Shown: in pieces, positions 63,163 through 64,000 of the stretch
Layout: every line of letters begins with the position of its first letter
How positions within the stretch are numbered: the stretch's first letter is position 1
NCBI RefSeq assembly: GCF_001552615.1
Contig: NZ_BCRN01000001.1
Span: forward strand, 541,877 to 605,876
Source: Millisia brevis NBRC 105863
Lineage (GTDB): Bacteria > Actinomycetota > Actinomycetes > Mycobacteriales > Mycobacteriaceae
Reading direction: 5' to 3'
Length of the DNA stretch: 64,000 nucleotides
The notes under the pieces: model-generated
What the model saw: only the letters and a program-made list of their open reading frames with translations
Database searches by the model: none
What the model was told of the DNA's origin: nothing
Position numbers and translations under genes: made by a program

Positions 63163-63999
63163 ATGCCGCTGATCACGGCCGAGGCATTGGCCGACCGGCT
63201 CGCCGCCGGGTCACCGACCCGCGTTCTCGATGTGCGCTGGACCCTCGCCGCCCCGGACGGGCGCGAGGACTACCTGGCCGGGCACATCCCCGGCGCCGTC
63301 TACGTCGACCTGGAAACCGAATTGGCCGACCACTCGGTGCCCGGGCGGGGCCGCCATCCACTGCCGGCGGTCGCCGATCTGCAGGACGCGGTGCGCCGGT
63401 GGGGAATCAACACCGGTGACACCGTCGTGGTCTACGACAACTGGAACGCCGCCGGTTCCGCTCGCGCCTGGTGGCTGCTCACCGCGGTCGGGGTACCCGA
63501 TGTCCGCATCCTCGACGGAGGCCTCGCCGCCTGGACATCGGCGGGCGGCGTACTCGAATCCGACTCGCCCGCAGTGTCGGCCGGGGATCTCACCCTGGCC
63601 GTCACCGAACCTGAGTTCGGGACGATGCCCACCCTGACTCCGGAACAGGTTGCCGCGCTGGGTGATTCCGGCATTCTTCTGGACGCTCGTCCCCCGCAAC
63701 GCTATTCCGGAGCCGAGGAGACGGTCGACCCGGTCGCCGGGCACGTCCCGGGGGCCCGCAATCTGCCGTCGACCCGGGTGCTCGACGCCGACGGTCGCTT
63801 CCTGCCGCCGGAGGCGCTGCGCGAGGTATTCGACGAGATCGGCGCGCAATCGGAGATACCGGTGGGCGCGTACTGCGGATCAGGTATCACCGCGGCGGTC
63901 CTCGCCGCCGCGGGCGACACGATCGGCCGCCCGGTCGCGCTGTTTCCCGGCTCCTGGTCGGAGTGGATCACCGACCCGCAGCGACCGATCGCCCGCTGA
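63163..63999 (+). CDS. sseA: Two-domain sulfurtransferase (thiosulfate/mercaptopyruvate)
   Basis: 278 aa from ATG 63163 (MPLITAEALADRLAAGSPTRVLDVRWTL) behind GGGGGAG. Two rhodanese domains: residues 1-125 with LDVRWTLAAPDGREDYLAGHIPGAVYVDLETEL and 140-275 with LLDARPPQRYSGAEETVDPVAGHVPGARNLP. Active-site loop YCGSGITAAVLAAAG with the catalytic cysteine; CGSGIT is the mercaptopyruvate/thiosulfate-type loop. Transfers sulfane sulfur to cyanide or thiols. Stops one base before the window's end. Confidence 0.9.
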   Translation: MPLITAEALADRLAAGSPTRVLDVRWTLAAPDGREDYLAGHIPGAVYVDLETELADHSVPGRGRHPLPAVADLQDAVRRWGINTGDTVVVYDNWNAAGSARAWWLLTAVGVPDVRILDGGLAAWTSAGGVLESDSPAVSAGDLTLAVTEPEFGTMPTLTPEQVAALGDSGILLDARPPQRYSGAEETVDPVAGHVPGARNLPSTRVLDADGRFLPPEALREVFDEIGAQSEIPVGAYCGSGITAAVLAAAGDTIGRPVALFPGSWSEWITDPQRPIAR

Positions 64000-64000
64000 G

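Overview
The window is high-GC actinobacterial DNA. An EspG-like chaperone gene, a PPE-like protein, EspC-like small proteins carrying YxxxD/E signals and DUF3558 lipoproteins all point to Mycobacteriales, most like Gordonia, Williamsia or Nocardia. The genus is inferred from gene content, not from a marker gene. No rRNA, tRNA, CRISPR array or complete insertion sequence was seen.

Left third (1-18.9 kb): myo-inositol / cyclitol catabolism. A minus-strand operon iolC - aldolase - mmsA - iolB - iolD (iolD runs off the left edge) is divergent from a HutC-type GntR regulator. Next come a PhyH-type dioxygenase, an SDR dehydrogenase and an MFS transporter as a tight plus-strand unit, an isolated DUF3800 gene, and a LacI-family regulator divergent from a MocA/IolG-type dehydrogenase plus an IolE-type isomerase. 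A perfect 16-bp palindrome lies between lacI and mocA, and a 13/16 match lies before the dioxygenase gene, so one regulator may control both units. An IolT-like sugar porter followed by three universal-stress-type genes closes this part.

18.9-31.3 kb: the trimeric succinate dehydrogenase genes sdhCAB, then small regulators (AraC, MarR), a DHFR-like protein, an alpha/beta hydrolase and a NarL-type two-component system. These are followed by an acyl-CoA ligase / FAD oxidoreductase gene pair, each interrupted by a one-base frameshift in a short homopolymer.

31.3-36.7 kb: a DUF2231 membrane protein flanked by two copies of a roughly 50-bp element with DnaA-box-like sequences, then a type VII-secretion-associated cluster: a tandemly duplicated EspC-like + DUF3558 pair, a PPE-like protein and EspG. 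No ESX core genes are present.

36.7-48.7 kb: the most unusual part. A compact minus-strand operon encodes a DUF2272-hydrolase fusion, an OmpA-domain protein with a 150-residue acidic leader, two unrecognised proteins, an HExxH metallopeptidase, an 803-residue acidic/amphipathic protein and a small protein. Beside it are two paralogous SARP regulators bracketing an M1-like gluzincin peptidase. Direct repeats with 11-bp spacing sit in the divergent promoter. This looks like a SARP-controlled set of extracellular enzymes, with no visible injection machinery.

48.8-64 kb: arylamine N-acetyltransferase, an SRPBCC protein, a corrinoid salvage set (cbiZ, btuD, btuC, btuF) interrupted by an SDR remnant, a two-gene unit behind tandem inverted repeats, a Baeyer-Villiger-type monooxygenase, a large helical-repeat protein, a PAP2-lipid kinase fusion, another SDR and a two-domain sulfurtransferase.
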